A DNA stretch of 64,000 nt from Streptomyces griseocarneus (GTDB lineage Bacteria; Actinomycetota; Actinomycetes; Streptomycetales; Streptomycetaceae), in contig NZ_BNBL01000011.1 in assembly GCF_014655595.1 (NCBI RefSeq), positions 62,001-126,000 on the forward strand, written 5' to 3'. Of this stretch, positions 18,101-25,934 are shown piece after piece; position 1 is the stretch's first letter, and each line of letters opens with the position of its first letter. Made by a program: the position numbers and the translations under genes. Under the pieces are notes generated by a model that did no database searches, had not been told where the DNA came from, and saw only the letters and a list, made by a program, of their open reading frames with translations.

Positions 18101-18934
18101 GACGTACGGGAAACCCTCGCCTGGCTGTGGCAGGCGGTCACCGGCCCGGTCCTCGACAGCCTCCCCGCGGCCACCCGCGTGTGGTGGTCGCCCGGCGGTC
18201 TCCTGGGCACCCTGCCCCTGCACGCGGCGGCCCCTGTCAACGCTCCTGGCGCCCTGGACCGGGTGGTCTCCTCCTACACACCGACGCTACGGGCCCTGCA
18301 CCACGCCCGCCGGCGCGCCGCCCGCCCGGCGGGCACCGGCACGCTCGTCGTCAGCGTCGCGCAGGCCACCGGCCAGGCCCCGCTCCCGGGCGCACGCCGC
18401 GAGGCGGACCACCTGGCCCGCCTCCTCCCCTGCGCCGCGCTGCTGGTGGACGCCTCCGCCACGCACTCCGCGGTCGTCTCCGCCCTCCACCGCCACGCCT
18501 ACGCCCATTTCGCCTGCCACGCCCTCGGCGACCTCGAGCGCCCTTCCGGCAGCCGGCTCGTCCTCCACGACCACACCGAACGCCCGCTGACCGTGCGCGA
18601 CCTGGCCCGGCTGCGGCTGCCGTCGGTCCGGCTCGCCTACCTCTCCGCCTGCGACACCCTGCGCACCAGCCCCGAGCTCGCCGACGAGGCCGTGCACATC
18701 GTCAGCGCCTTCCAGATGGCGGGCTTCCCCCACGTCGTCGGCTCGCTGTGGCACGTCGACGACGCGATCGGGGCCGAGGTCGCGCTCAGCGTCTACGAAG
18801 CCCTGCACACGGGCGACGGCACCCTCGACGTCACCCGCACGGCCGAAGCCCTGCACCGGGCCGTGCGCACCCTGCGCGACACCTATCCGCACACCCCAAG
18901 CCTGTGGGCCTGCCAGGTGCACGCGGGTCCCTAG
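15143..18934 (+). CDS. CHAT (caspase-like) protease with TPR repeats
   Basis: A 1,263-residue protein. The middle, roughly residues 220-740, is built of TPR-like units with recurring DLDEAVRLHREALALTP-type helices. The C-terminal ~330 residues are a CHAT domain: catalytic His1126 in FACHALGD and Cys1170 in LSACDT, followed by AFQMAGFPHVVGSLWHVDD. Both catalytic residues are present. GTG 15143 is chosen because a GGGGGGAG site sits just before it; the frame is open to an ATG at 15071. CHAT proteins are separase/caspase relatives used in bacterial conflict and programmed cell death, with TPRs as sensor or scaffold. The partner genes are divergent. Confidence 0.85.
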   Translation: MRYDRDWFLQAIRARLARAGTADGGVDGDVVFGPEADAELRGLLRTADTRTDLEARHAAGWLCVAQAMADPGDRGSVHGSMAGTLLFPVWVADPQLVPPELAAGYAATDPAIRPDPANADGPAEWSAQCAAFVIAAEGQQHNPPPDASADVRRLHEMAAMLGTMAPSREARLALAVGGGSLAVLATPEYDPWYAERRAGLSRALSLAGMTWPFGDLSGDGSGNFDDADPVRLAHRALKAIPAASPERLLALEGLGGRLLDRYLESYDPGDLHEAVGIARDVLSQLPPGSPRPARSLSALGRALLLLRQREGATPEQCDEVVDLCRRAVPGDPERPGAAGHDLGMALMLRAQRTGRVEDLHEAVAVLTEALRAATHPGRSAALRNALGNALRARSVATGSPADLDAALHLTDPATASTGATDGPQLPLLAHAMTLYTRYTRDPEANRADLDEGLRRLRQAEALMPPGHPDRPAALDDLGLVLTAGYQRSGKPEELNEAVRAHREAVALTPEGHEMLGVRLLNLGTALGLRHRLTEDGEDLRETQECRRRAAALPGLSRAHQAALLSSRGISLVMGIERAADPVTRLDEAVRLHREALALTPQGDPRLPRRRHNLAIALMARFSRMPRIDDAREAREQTDAVIAALPANSPDLPGALTVAAGARLLSPRTLLSSAARDEAVALFRRAVEATPPGHPQSTLRLTNLGNVLRDRGPGRRRRRADLVEAADVFRAAALERQCAPSMRLEAARAWGDVRAELGDWDGALDGYVVAVDLLPSVAPRHLVRDDQEFLLSRTVGLGAAAAACAVRCGRPGLAVGLLEQARGVILSHAFDADSDLTRLRETAPDLADRFEELREALDTATDTPEFLEEGPPGPDARADLRQRLAAEWKDLTDRIRAEHPELGLLRPVRDWDERELHATAAAGPVLLVNVSPYGSDCLAVTEHSIDAVPLPGLDPRTTAARRQAFQDALVRIETPGTSRKQSQRAQQDVRETLAWLWQAVTGPVLDSLPAATRVWWSPGGLLGTLPLHAAAPVNAPGALDRVVSSYTPTLRALHHARRRAARPAGTGTLVVSVAQATGQAPLPGARREADHLARLLPCAALLVDASATHSAVVSALHRHAYAHFACHALGDLERPSGSRLVLHDHTERPLTVRDLARLRLPSVRLAYLSACDTLRTSPELADEAVHIVSAFQMAGFPHVVGSLWHVDDAIGAEVALSVYEALHTGDGTLDVTRTAEALHRAVRTLRDTYPHTPSLWACQVHAGP

Positions 18935-19151
18935 GGCACTTCTCCAACGTCTCCCCGTACGGGCCGGCTGCTGCAGGGTGGCGCTGACACGCTCGAACAC
19001 GACCGTCAGGCGCGGCATACCGTCGGGGCCCACGGTCGAGGTCGAGGTCGCCGTCGAGGCCGCCGTCGAGGTCGATGCGGCGGCGGAGCTCGGTGGCGAG
19101 GCAGGCCGGGACGTCGTGGATGCCGGCGTTCCGGCGCTGTTGCCGCGGTGC

Positions 19152-19577
19152 CTAGCGGCTGGTGGTGCGGGGACCGCTGTACTGGGTGTCGGTGACGGGC
19201 TCGGCCCAGGTGGTTTCGGGCGTGCCGTCTTCGGTGGTTTCCCACATGGCGAGGTGTTCCATGAAGCGGTCGGTGACGGCGCCGTGCCAGTGTTCCTCGC
19301 CGGGCGGGCAGGTGACGGTCTCGCCGGGGTGGGCTTCGAAGACGGTGCCGTCGCGGGTGCCGACGAGGGCGATGCCGGAGACGACGTGGAGGGTCTGGCC
19401 AACGGCGTGGCGGTGCCAGTTGGTGCGGGCGCCGGGTGCGAAGCGGACCATGTTGACGCGCATCCGGGAGGGCTCCTGGCCGGCGACGATGACGTCCCAC
19501 CAGACGTCGCCGGTGAACCAGTCGGCTGGGGCTTTGCTGGTGGGCTGCTGCTTGGCGAATTCCATGGTGTCTCTCAT
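19152..19577 (-). CDS. cupin-domain protein
   Basis: A single-domain cupin of 141 residues. Cupin motif 1 reads ARTNWHRHAVGQTLHVVSG and motif 2 HPGETVTCPPGEEHWHG, giving the His/His/Glu/His-type metal site of small quercetinase-like or carboxymuconolactone-associated cupins. Such proteins often sit next to short-chain dehydrogenases, and a decayed SDR follows upstream here. The start may be 19577 or the second ATG at 19565, which has the better-spaced purine stretch. Reaction unknown. Confidence 0.8.
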   Translation of the reverse strand: MRDTMEFAKQQPTSKAPADWFTGDVWWDVIVAGQEPSRMRVNMVRFAPGARTNWHRHAVGQTLHVVSGIALVGTRDGTVFEAHPGETVTCPPGEEHWHGAVTDRFMEHLAMWETTEDGTPETTWAEPVTDTQYSGPRTTSR

Positions 19578-19601
19578 TTCTCTCTGGTGCGTTGGCCGGC
19601 G

Positions 19602-19853
19602 TTACCGGGCGACGTAACCACCGTCGGCGGGAAGCGCGACGCCGATGACGAAACCGGCGCGCCCGGGACTGCACGGCCACAGGACAGCCTGGGCGATCTC
19701 GTCGGCGGTGCCAAGCTCTCCCTTGGCGATCGTGTCGCTGACCATGGGGGTGTCGATGGTGCCGGGGCAGACGGCGTTGATACGGATGCCGCGCGAGGCG
19801 TACGCGAGGGCGCCGCTGCCCTGGGCACGCATGTACCGCAGTTCGTGCTTCAT
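19602..19853 (-). pseudogene. short-chain dehydrogenase with internal deletions
   Basis: An 83-codon frame begins MKHELRYMRAQGSGA, jumps to YASRGIRINAVCPGTIDTPM and then to GTADEIAQAVLW, ending ALPADGGYVAR. Each piece matches the C-terminal half of SDR oxidoreductases. However, the segment with the catalytic YxxxK is missing between the first two, about 15 residues are missing before GTADEIA, and the N-terminal NAD fold is absent. The deletions kept the frame. It lies 25 bases upstream of the cupin gene and is probably the relic of its operon partner. Confidence 0.7.
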
Positions 19854-20039
19854 GCTGGGCCCACGCGCCGGGCCGGCACCGGCACCAACGGGGGCCCGAG
19901 CGGGACCACGATCTGGGGCGCACCGCCGGCGAGATGCCCCCCTGCCGGTCACGTCGCCTGTCCCAGGCTGAACACCGCCCTTCCAGAGGCGCCGCGGCGA
20001 CCGGGTATGCGCGGTCGCCGCCTTCGTCTTCGGGAGCGG

Positions 20040-20426
20040 TTACTGTCCGCCGAGGTAGTCGGTCTGCGAGGCGATCCGGCCTCCGCGCAGTTGCAGGATG
20101 GTGCAGAAGGTGGCGGTGACCGGCTGCCCGGCCGGGGGCAGGGCCGGGTGGGCCCCGGAGCTGGTGCCGGCGAAGTCGGTTTCGATGGCGATGGCGTCCC
20201 CTTCGGCGATGACCCGCTTGAGCGTCAGGGTCCGGTCCGGAACCGCGCCCGCGTACTCGCGGATATGGCCCACGAAGGCGTCCCGGCCGGTGAAGGCGAG
20301 CCCGAAGGCCCCACAGGTGTAGACGGCATCGTCGGTGAACACCGCCCCGAACCGGTCGAAGTCCTGGTTGTTGTAGGCGTCCACCCACTCGTGAACGAGC
20401 TCGTTGACGTCCGTGCTGCTGCTCAT
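20040..20426 (-). CDS. SnoaL-like / NTF2-fold protein
   Basis: A 128-residue alpha+beta barrel protein. The helix VNELVHEWVDAYNNQDFDRFGAVFTDDAVY is the usual opening of SnoaL-like polyketide-cyclase/NTF2 domains, and the final strands read TFCTILQLRGGRIASQTDYLGG. Members act as isomerases, cyclases or ligand-binding proteins; the substrate is not inferable. ATG 20426 gives family length; an upstream in-frame ATG at 20465 adds 13 residues. A promoter-like AT-rich stretch lies at about 20470-20510. Neighbouring cupin and SDR remnant suggest a small oxidative cassette. Confidence 0.8.
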   Translation of the reverse strand: MSSSTDVNELVHEWVDAYNNQDFDRFGAVFTDDAVYTCGAFGLAFTGRDAFVGHIREYAGAVPDRTLTLKRVIAEGDAIAIETDFAGTSSGAHPALPPAGQPVTATFCTILQLRGGRIASQTDYLGGQ

Positions 20427-20625
20427 GACTGCCGGCCTTTCCGTACCTCGTGAAGTCGTATGCACGGACAGATTGACACCGATATAGGTCCATTTTTGTC
20501 CTATATCCCGTGACTCGCTGATTGCGCAAATAGAGGGAGTGTGGCGACGTTGAACTCGGCGAGGTGGGGGACGGCATGCGCGGATGCGGTCGTGGCCTCA
20601 TCCCTGCACAGACCGGCTTTCTATG

Positions 20626-21306
20626 TCAGCGATCATTATTTTTAGAATCCTCGACCACCACACAGCACTCCCCCGGCCTGGCGTCCATGCGGGCGTGGAC
20701 GGGGCCGTCCGTGCCGAGCAGCCCCTCCAGCAGCGCAAGGTTCATACCGCAGACCAGCGGCGGGAAGCGTTCGGCGACGGCATGGAAGGGGCAGTTGCGC
20801 ATGCGTACGACGCGCGCGGCCGCCCCGGTCGCCACCTCGGCGTCTTCCAGGTGCGGTTCGTAGCCGCGGGCGGCCAGCATCTCCATGGCCTCTTCGAGGC
20901 CGCCGCAGGGCGCCGCCGAGCCGCGCAGGGCCTCACCCCGGCGGCGCGCGGCCGCGCAGAGCCCGGCGTCAAGGCCGGCCTGCTCGGCGGCCTCGGCGAG
21001 CAGCTCGGCGGCGGTGCGGTAGTCGCGGGCGGGCAGCGACACCTCCCGCTCGGCCCGCGCCCGCGTGTACACCTTGGCGGGACGGCCCGCGCCCGGACCC
21101 GAACGGCCCGTCAGGCGGCGGCTGCCGCTCTCCAGCAGCCCGACCTCGGCCAGCTTGTCCAGATGGTGTGCGGCGAGTGTGCGCGCCACCCCGGCCGCCT
21201 CGGCGGCCTCGTTGCGGCCGACCTCGCGGCCCTGCGCCACTACGTACTCGTACAGGCGGCGCCGCACCGGATCCTGCAATGCCGCGATCGCGTCGATGTC
21301 CTTCAC
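20626..21306 (-). CDS. ArsR/SufR-like regulator with C-terminal cysteines
   Basis: A 226-residue regulator. The N-terminal winged helix has ALQDPVRRRLYEYVV and the recognition helix AAEAAGVARTLAAHHLDKLAEVGLL. The C-terminal half carries RNCPFHAVAERFPPLVCGMN and GECCVV, the cysteine pattern of the SufR-like branch that binds an Fe-S cluster in related proteins; cluster binding here is inferred. The GTG start at 21306 fits the family. A perfect TTGT/ACAA dyad sits 8 bases upstream. No obvious target operon is adjacent. Confidence 0.75.
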   Translation of the reverse strand: MKDIDAIAALQDPVRRRLYEYVVAQGREVGRNEAAEAAGVARTLAAHHLDKLAEVGLLESGSRRLTGRSGPGAGRPAKVYTRARAEREVSLPARDYRTAAELLAEAAEQAGLDAGLCAAARRRGEALRGSAAPCGGLEEAMEMLAARGYEPHLEDAEVATGAAARVVRMRNCPFHAVAERFPPLVCGMNLALLEGLLGTDGPVHARMDARPGECCVVVEDSKNNDR

Positions 21307-21313
21307 CCGGCCA

Positions 21314-21325
21314 TTGTAAGAACAA
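21314..21325. promoter_or_regulatory. short dyad before the SufR-like gene
   Basis: TTGTAAGAACAA is an exact 4-4-4 inverted repeat directly upstream of the GTG start of the leftward regulator. It may be part of an autoregulatory operator. Short enough to occur by chance, although AT-rich sequence is rare in this genome. Confidence 0.3.
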
Positions 21326-21672
21326 CACAGGTTGGAGATAGAACGACGGGACCCGACCCCGGATGGATGAGTCGGGTGCTGATGCAGGCGTCGAGCAGTG
21401 GCTTCATCTGTTGATAGAAGGGCATCTTGCATGTTGTCGCTTCTGTCCGCCGAGACATGCAGTAGCGCAGTAGCGCGTGGCTGCTGTTCGCGCTCCTGAC
21501 GACTCCCGCACTACGCGTGATCTGTGTGGGGCTGGTGCAGTGGTGGGGAAACCTCCGGCTGAACCGCGCGATGACACAGCCACTTTCTGAGAAGGTCAGG
21601 GCGGTGGCAGTGCGAGCGGCGATCCACACGAGTCGACGAACCTTCGGAATCCGTGTCAAGGAGCATCAGCAG

Positions 21673-22080
21673 ATGAGGAACCCACTGCGTACCGTGCTCG
21701 TGCCGGTGGCCGTCGCGGCTGCCGGCGTCCTGCCGGCCTCCACAGCCCATGCGGCCGACGGGTACGACCGGTGCCCTGCCGACTACTACTGCATGTTCTC
21801 GGGGCTCGACGGCACTGGCGACATCATCAAGCTGCGAGGGAACACGCCGGACCTCACGGCGCTCGGCATGAACGACAGGGCCAAGTCGGACTGGAACCGG
21901 ACCACTTCGACCATTCATCTCTGGTCCGACACCAACTACACCGGCTGCACAGCCGTCACCTCCGCCGGCCCGACCGGCAAGGGCAATCTCTTCCCCGCCT
22001 ACAGGGACTTCTTCAGCTCGGTGCAGTTCGGCGGTCCGGGCGGTCCGTCCTGCGGGACACCGCCCGGCGAAGACGGCTAG
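21673..22080 (+). CDS. secreted peptidase inhibitor I36-like protein
   Basis: A 135-residue exported protein. A Sec signal (PLRTVLVPVAVAAAGVLPAS ending AHA-A) precedes a beta/gamma-crystallin-like domain: CPADYYCMFSGLDGTGDII and then IHLWSDTNYTGCTAV. This matches the actinomycete family around Streptomyces metalloproteinase inhibitor SMPI (MEROPS I36). Four cysteines remain in the mature part, consistent with two disulfides. AAGGAG precedes ATG 21673 by 8 bases. Extracellular inhibition of a protease is probable from family only. Confidence 0.75.
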   Translation: MRNPLRTVLVPVAVAAAGVLPASTAHAADGYDRCPADYYCMFSGLDGTGDIIKLRGNTPDLTALGMNDRAKSDWNRTTSTIHLWSDTNYTGCTAVTSAGPTGKGNLFPAYRDFFSSVQFGGPGGPSCGTPPGEDG

Positions 22081-22164
22081 GTTCAGTGTTGACGGAAGCC
22101 TGAAGCGGTGCGGTCGCGGGGCTGACGTACGCGCCGGCCCCGCCGCCTCCCCCGCCGGAGCGGA

Positions 22165-22182
22165 CCTGCCTCCCCGGGCAGG
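22165..22182. terminator. hairpin between convergent genes
   Basis: CCTGCC and GGCAGG form a 6-bp stem with a 6-base loop, nested in a larger GCCGCC/GGCGGC inverted repeat. It lies between the I36 inhibitor gene (+) and the P450 gene (-). The surrounding 298 bases (22081-22378) hold no gene I can support. Confidence 0.4.
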
Positions 22183-22378
22183 CGGCGGCCCACGAAAAGG
22201 ACCTCACCGAGCGCGTCCATTCCGTGTCGCGAGCGGCGAGGGCGCCGGGTTCGTACAGGACAATCCGCTGGATGCTCTCGGCGCACAACCGGAACAGGAC
22301 GGCGTCGGCACGGTGCAGGTGCTCGCACTCCCAGGTTGTTTCCGCACGGTCGTGTGCCGATGTGGTCAGATGTGAGCA

Positions 22379-23683
22379 TCAGGCGCTGGGGCAGTGCACC
22401 CGGATCGAGTGAGGGGTCGTGAGGTTGACCCCGTGCGAGCGGGGTCGTAACTCGTCGTCGGCGCCCAGGAGACCGAAAGCGTGCAGCCGCAGGGCTTCGG
22501 CCAGGGTGAGCCTCATCTCCAGTTCGGTCATCTGGGCGCCCGGGCAGCGGTGGGAGCCGATGCCGAAGGGGAGATAGCGCATGCCGTCGGGAGGCCTCCC
22601 GAGGAACCGCTCCGGCCGGAACCGGGCGTGGTCGGGATAGGCCTGTTCGTCGTGGTGGGCGAGGTGGATCGCGACGGTGATTTCCGTGCCTTCGGGAAAG
22701 TGGAAGCCCTCTGCGGTGAAGGGCGTCACCACGCGCCGCGCAGCGCTGGTCGGGGTGACCGTCGGGACGCGCAGGGCTTCCATGCACACGGCGGACAGGT
22801 AGGGCAGTGACGCGATCTCCCGTGTGGAGGCGTGTTCCGGAAGCGTCCGCAGTTCCGCGGTCAGGCGTTCGGCGACGTCGGGGCGGTGGTGCAGCCAGTA
22901 CAGGGCCATGGACATGCCGTTGGCAGCCGTCGTGGTCCCTCCGGTGAGGAGGCTGACGAGTTGGTCGCGTATGTCGTGGTCGGGCAGCTGGTGAGGCGCG
23001 GCCAGCAGTGCGGTCAGCAGGGAGCCCCTGGTGCCGGTTCCTGTGGTGCGGGCGCGAGCGATCTCGGTCAGCAGGAGGCGGTCCAGTTCGGTCCGGTGGT
23101 GGCGGTATTGCGCGTCGAGCTGTGCGCGTCGCTGGGGGGCGGCTGTGCGTGCGTTGTGCAGGGCGTTGAGTACGGCGACGAGCGCTTCTTCCACCGCGTG
23201 GTCGGTGGCCTGGGGAAGGTCGGGGAAGATCAGTGAGTTCATGACGCGCGCCGTGATCCTGATGGTCATTCTGGCGAGCGGCTGTGGGGGGCATCCGCGT
23301 AGGTCGTGCAGCCCTTGTGTGATCAGCCGGTGCACCGTATCGGCCCGTCGTTGTAGCGATGTGCCGACGAGGAGGGGTGTCACGATCTGCCGTATCCGTC
23401 GGTGCTCGGCTCCGGCGAGCTTGAGCATGCTGCGCGGGCCGATCAGGTCGTTGTACATGGTTGTGCCCAGGCCGACGAGTTCCCGGTCGTGCCGTAGCAG
23501 GATGCTGCGGAAGTGGCGAGGGTCGCTGAGAAACACCCGCGGCGGTTGATCTGGTCGATAGAGCGTGAACAGGTCCCCATAGGAGGCGCGGAATTCCTCC
23601 AGCACCGAAGGCTGCTGCTCCAGGCGCCACAGTTCTTCGCGGTTGAGGGCGGGGCCGGGAGGCAGCGGCAGAGTGGCAGGCAT
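22379..23683 (-). CDS. cytochrome P450
   Basis: A 434-residue P450. The haem-binding motif is FGIGSHRCPGAQ with axial Cys380. The K-helix ExxR is EALR in CMEALRVP, and the I-helix oxygen-activation region is LLTGGTTTAANGMS, where the usual acidic residue before the threonine is not seen. The gene lies 121 bases downstream of the terpene-cyclase gene on the same strand, so it probably oxidises that cyclase's product. No ferredoxin is adjacent; Streptomyces P450s often borrow one. ATG 23683 gives normal length. Confidence 0.9.
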   Translation of the reverse strand: MPATLPLPPGPALNREELWRLEQQPSVLEEFRASYGDLFTLYRPDQPPRVFLSDPRHFRSILLRHDRELVGLGTTMYNDLIGPRSMLKLAGAEHRRIRQIVTPLLVGTSLQRRADTVHRLITQGLHDLRGCPPQPLARMTIRITARVMNSLIFPDLPQATDHAVEEALVAVLNALHNARTAAPQRRAQLDAQYRHHRTELDRLLLTEIARARTTGTGTRGSLLTALLAAPHQLPDHDIRDQLVSLLTGGTTTAANGMSMALYWLHHRPDVAERLTAELRTLPEHASTREIASLPYLSAVCMEALRVPTVTPTSAARRVVTPFTAEGFHFPEGTEITVAIHLAHHDEQAYPDHARFRPERFLGRPPDGMRYLPFGIGSHRCPGAQMTELEMRLTLAEALRLHAFGLLGADDELRPRSHGVNLTTPHSIRVHCPSA

Positions 23684-23804
23684 CGTGCGAGACCGTCCTG
23701 TCGCGTCGATATCTGGGATCGGCTGCGGTCATGTCCGGTACGGATCGGAAGGCTTCCCCGTCAGATGTTCTGCGGCATTCAGGGGTGAGGAGCGCTGGGG
23801 CGGC

Positions 23805-24812
23805 TCACCGGCGGAGAGGGGGGCCGGCGGAGAGCGGGGCGGCGGTGGCGTGGCCGTAGCGGGCGCTGTCGTGAAGAGACCAGTTGACCGTGCCGGTCAT
23901 CCAGTCCTGGCAGCCGTCGATCCATCCGGAGAGATGGGGACTCGCGGTGCGGCGCACTACCTCGGCAAGCTCCGCGAACTTGGCGACCTCGGCATGCGTC
24001 TGGTCCACCGCCAGATTCACCGCTTCCTGCCACGACCGGCCGGGCTCGGCGTCTTTGATGACAGTGACGAGGCTGCGAGTCGACGGTTCATGCACCTCGA
24101 CCGGGGCGCTGAGCACGTCGTTCGACCACGCGATGACGTTGACCGCGTGCAGTTCCAGCCGACGCGCCTCGGGCGAGGAGAACTCCTCGGCCGTGATGGG
24201 GCCGGCGTTGGCCACGTCCGCGAGCGCAATCGGCGGTTTCAGGCCCGCGGAGTAGCGGCGGAACGACGCGTACGAACGAGGACTGACGTGGTCGGTGCAC
24301 ACCTGATCGAACACTTGCGTCGCCAACGAAAGCAACCACAACCGCATCGCGGTCGCCCACCGCTGATAATTCTCAGCCGAGGGCACCAACGCACGAAGCC
24401 GGCGACACAGATCCAGCCATGCCGTCTCGCCGTGCACGGGCTGTTCGCCGAGCTCCTCGAGATCGACCACGTCCAACATCGCGGTCAGCCTCCGCACCAT
24501 GGTGGCCGCCTGCTCTGCGTTCTCCACACGATCGGCCGTCACGTCATCGAACAGGAAGAACCAGAGCATGAAGTCGGCGGCCCACTGGGCAAACGCCCTA
24601 TCGGCACGGGGGAAGCAGCGCGCGGCCAGCCACGCGAATCGGTAGCCTGCGTACCGGTCGCGTTCGGCGTCATTCCGGAGCAACGCGTGCCGCTCGGACC
24701 AGGAGACCGAGGCCACGTGCATGACTTGGACATCGGAATGAAGACTGCCGGCCCACGGCAACTCGATCGCCGGCAGGACAACCTGATCGAAGTCAGTGAG
24801 ATCGTGTCGCAT
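23805..24812 (-). CDS. class I terpene cyclase
   Basis: A 335-residue bacterial terpene synthase. The metal-binding Asp-rich motif is at residues 89-94 (DDVTAD), the NSE triad is N231-D-x2-S235-x3-E239 (NDVLSAPVE), and the C-terminal RY pair is in SARYGH, so all three diphosphate-binding motifs are present. ATG 24812 is preceded by AAAGGA; a longer frame to 24851 lacks this. It is the first gene of a pair with the P450. It probably cyclises farnesyl or geranyl diphosphate; the motifs do not match the geosmin, pentalenene or epi-isozizaene forms closely enough to name a product. Confidence 0.9.
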   Translation of the reverse strand: MRHDLTDFDQVVLPAIELPWAGSLHSDVQVMHVASVSWSERHALLRNDAERDRYAGYRFAWLAARCFPRADRAFAQWAADFMLWFFLFDDVTADRVENAEQAATMVRRLTAMLDVVDLEELGEQPVHGETAWLDLCRRLRALVPSAENYQRWATAMRLWLLSLATQVFDQVCTDHVSPRSYASFRRYSAGLKPPIALADVANAGPITAEEFSSPEARRLELHAVNVIAWSNDVLSAPVEVHEPSTRSLVTVIKDAEPGRSWQEAVNLAVDQTHAEVAKFAELAEVVRRTASPHLSGWIDGCQDWMTGTVNWSLHDSARYGHATAAPLSAGPPLRR

Positions 24813-25458
24813 GCTCTCGTGTCCTTTCAGCGGGAAGTGACGCTGCCGCATCCAGCTACGAACCCCTGTCGATCGTTGTCAGGGGTGACTCAGAAACGCC
24901 GCATGCATGGGGTCCGGGACGGGGGCATGGGCAGCGGTGATCTCATCCCGCTTGCTGTTCGGTAGGCCTCAGGACCTTCGTCGCTGACGACGAGCAATCC
25001 ATGGTCCCGGCCCTGCGCGGGACGGGAAAGGACACGAATGCGCCAGTGAATCCTGTGCGGACGGCGGCAGCCACCGCAGAGCAGGAGCTTGTGACACCGT
25101 GTCGTCCTCACCGTGTCGTCCTACGCGCGGCGGCGCGCCCGATCGCTGCCAGGCCGTCCACGCCGACGCGTGTTGTCCCGGCCGGGGCCGGCCCTGTGCC
25201 GACCACGCCCCTGCCCGAAGACGCCCCAGCCGATCGCCGCACGGTGCGGGGTCCTGGAGGTCCCCGAGAATCGCGCCCGCACCGGCGGGCGGACCAAGCC
25301 GAACCTCGCCTGCCCGGAGGTCGAGCGGTTCTCCGCGGATGCCGTGGGGCTGCGCTACGACGCGCCGTCGAAGGGGCAGCTACTGGTGCGCGCGATGAAG
25401 GAGGTGCCGGGATCGCGAGAAGCGGCACAGTGGAGCCCGGCGGGGCCCCGCATCGGAC
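24813..25458. other. gene-poor region upstream of the terpene cyclase
   Basis: No intact gene seen. It contains the promoter region of the cyclase gene, a 14-bp perfect direct duplication (CACCGTGTCGTCCT at 25095-25108 and 25109-25122) and a probable hydrolase relic listed separately. Confidence 0.5.
25212..25440 (+). pseudogene. possible alpha/beta-hydrolase relic
   Basis: One frame reads CPKTPQPIAARCGVLEVPENRA, close to the RCGTLEVPEDRA entrance of TAP/prolyl-aminopeptidase-like alpha/beta hydrolases. A short segment RFSADAVGLRYDAPSK follows. The nucleophile elbow and the rest are absent, and the frame then runs antisense to the next gene. A weak call. Confidence 0.25.
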
Positions 25459-25833
25459 TCAGCGCCGGGCCAGCGCCAGCACACTCAGACCGAACATCAG
25501 GACACCCAGGGGGAGGTGGACCGACGGGACGTGCGCGATGCCGAGTACGACCTGGACCGAGGCGAGTACGAGGAATCCTGACGCGTGCCAGACAGGCCGG
25601 GGCGAGCCGCCGCCCGGCTTCCACGCCAGCACCGCCACGAGCACGTACAGCATCGACGCCCCGTACATCACACGGGCTCCGACACTGTGCAGCATCTCCC
25701 CGTAGGACGAGGTCAGCAGCAGTCCGGCGGAGACCGCCTGAAGGAAGATGGTCAGGGTCTGCAGGGCGATCGCGATCCGCAGGAACGAGGAGCCGCGCTG
25801 TGCGTTCGCCGTCTTCGTCACCTGAGTGGCCAT
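25459..25833 (-). CDS. four-helix integral membrane protein
   Basis: A 124-residue protein with four hydrophobic segments (IAIALQTLTIFLQAVSAGLLL; VMYGASMLYVLVAVLAW; ASGFLVLASVQVVLGIA; LPLGVLMFGLSVLALA). It is divergent from the ECF41-type sigma factor with about 100 bases between starts, an arrangement in which the sigma factor often drives the neighbour's promoter. Family not recognised; topology resembles small DoxX-like or cytochrome-like membrane proteins without their motifs. Confidence 0.65.
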   Translation of the reverse strand: MATQVTKTANAQRGSSFLRIAIALQTLTIFLQAVSAGLLLTSSYGEMLHSVGARVMYGASMLYVLVAVLAWKPGGGSPRPVWHASGFLVLASVQVVLGIAHVPSVHLPLGVLMFGLSVLALARR

Positions 25834-25934
25834 GTCACAGTCCCCTTTTCCGCCCTCGGGCAGCAGGTCGATAAGGTCTCACCAGTCCGACGACGCGGGC
25901 CTGCGAAAGGTAAGGCGAGGGGGCGGCCGGAAGC

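Noticed and set aside
18935..19151. GTCGAG-rich stretch after the CHAT gene as a repeat or gene tail
   Set aside because: The hexamers are irregular and a leftward frame (PRLTVVFERVSATLQQPA) is too short to assign; it stays uncalled.
22083..23732. 549-codon minus frame over the P450
   Set aside because: It is an alternate frame of the P450 gene with Arg/Pro-rich, motif-free translation.
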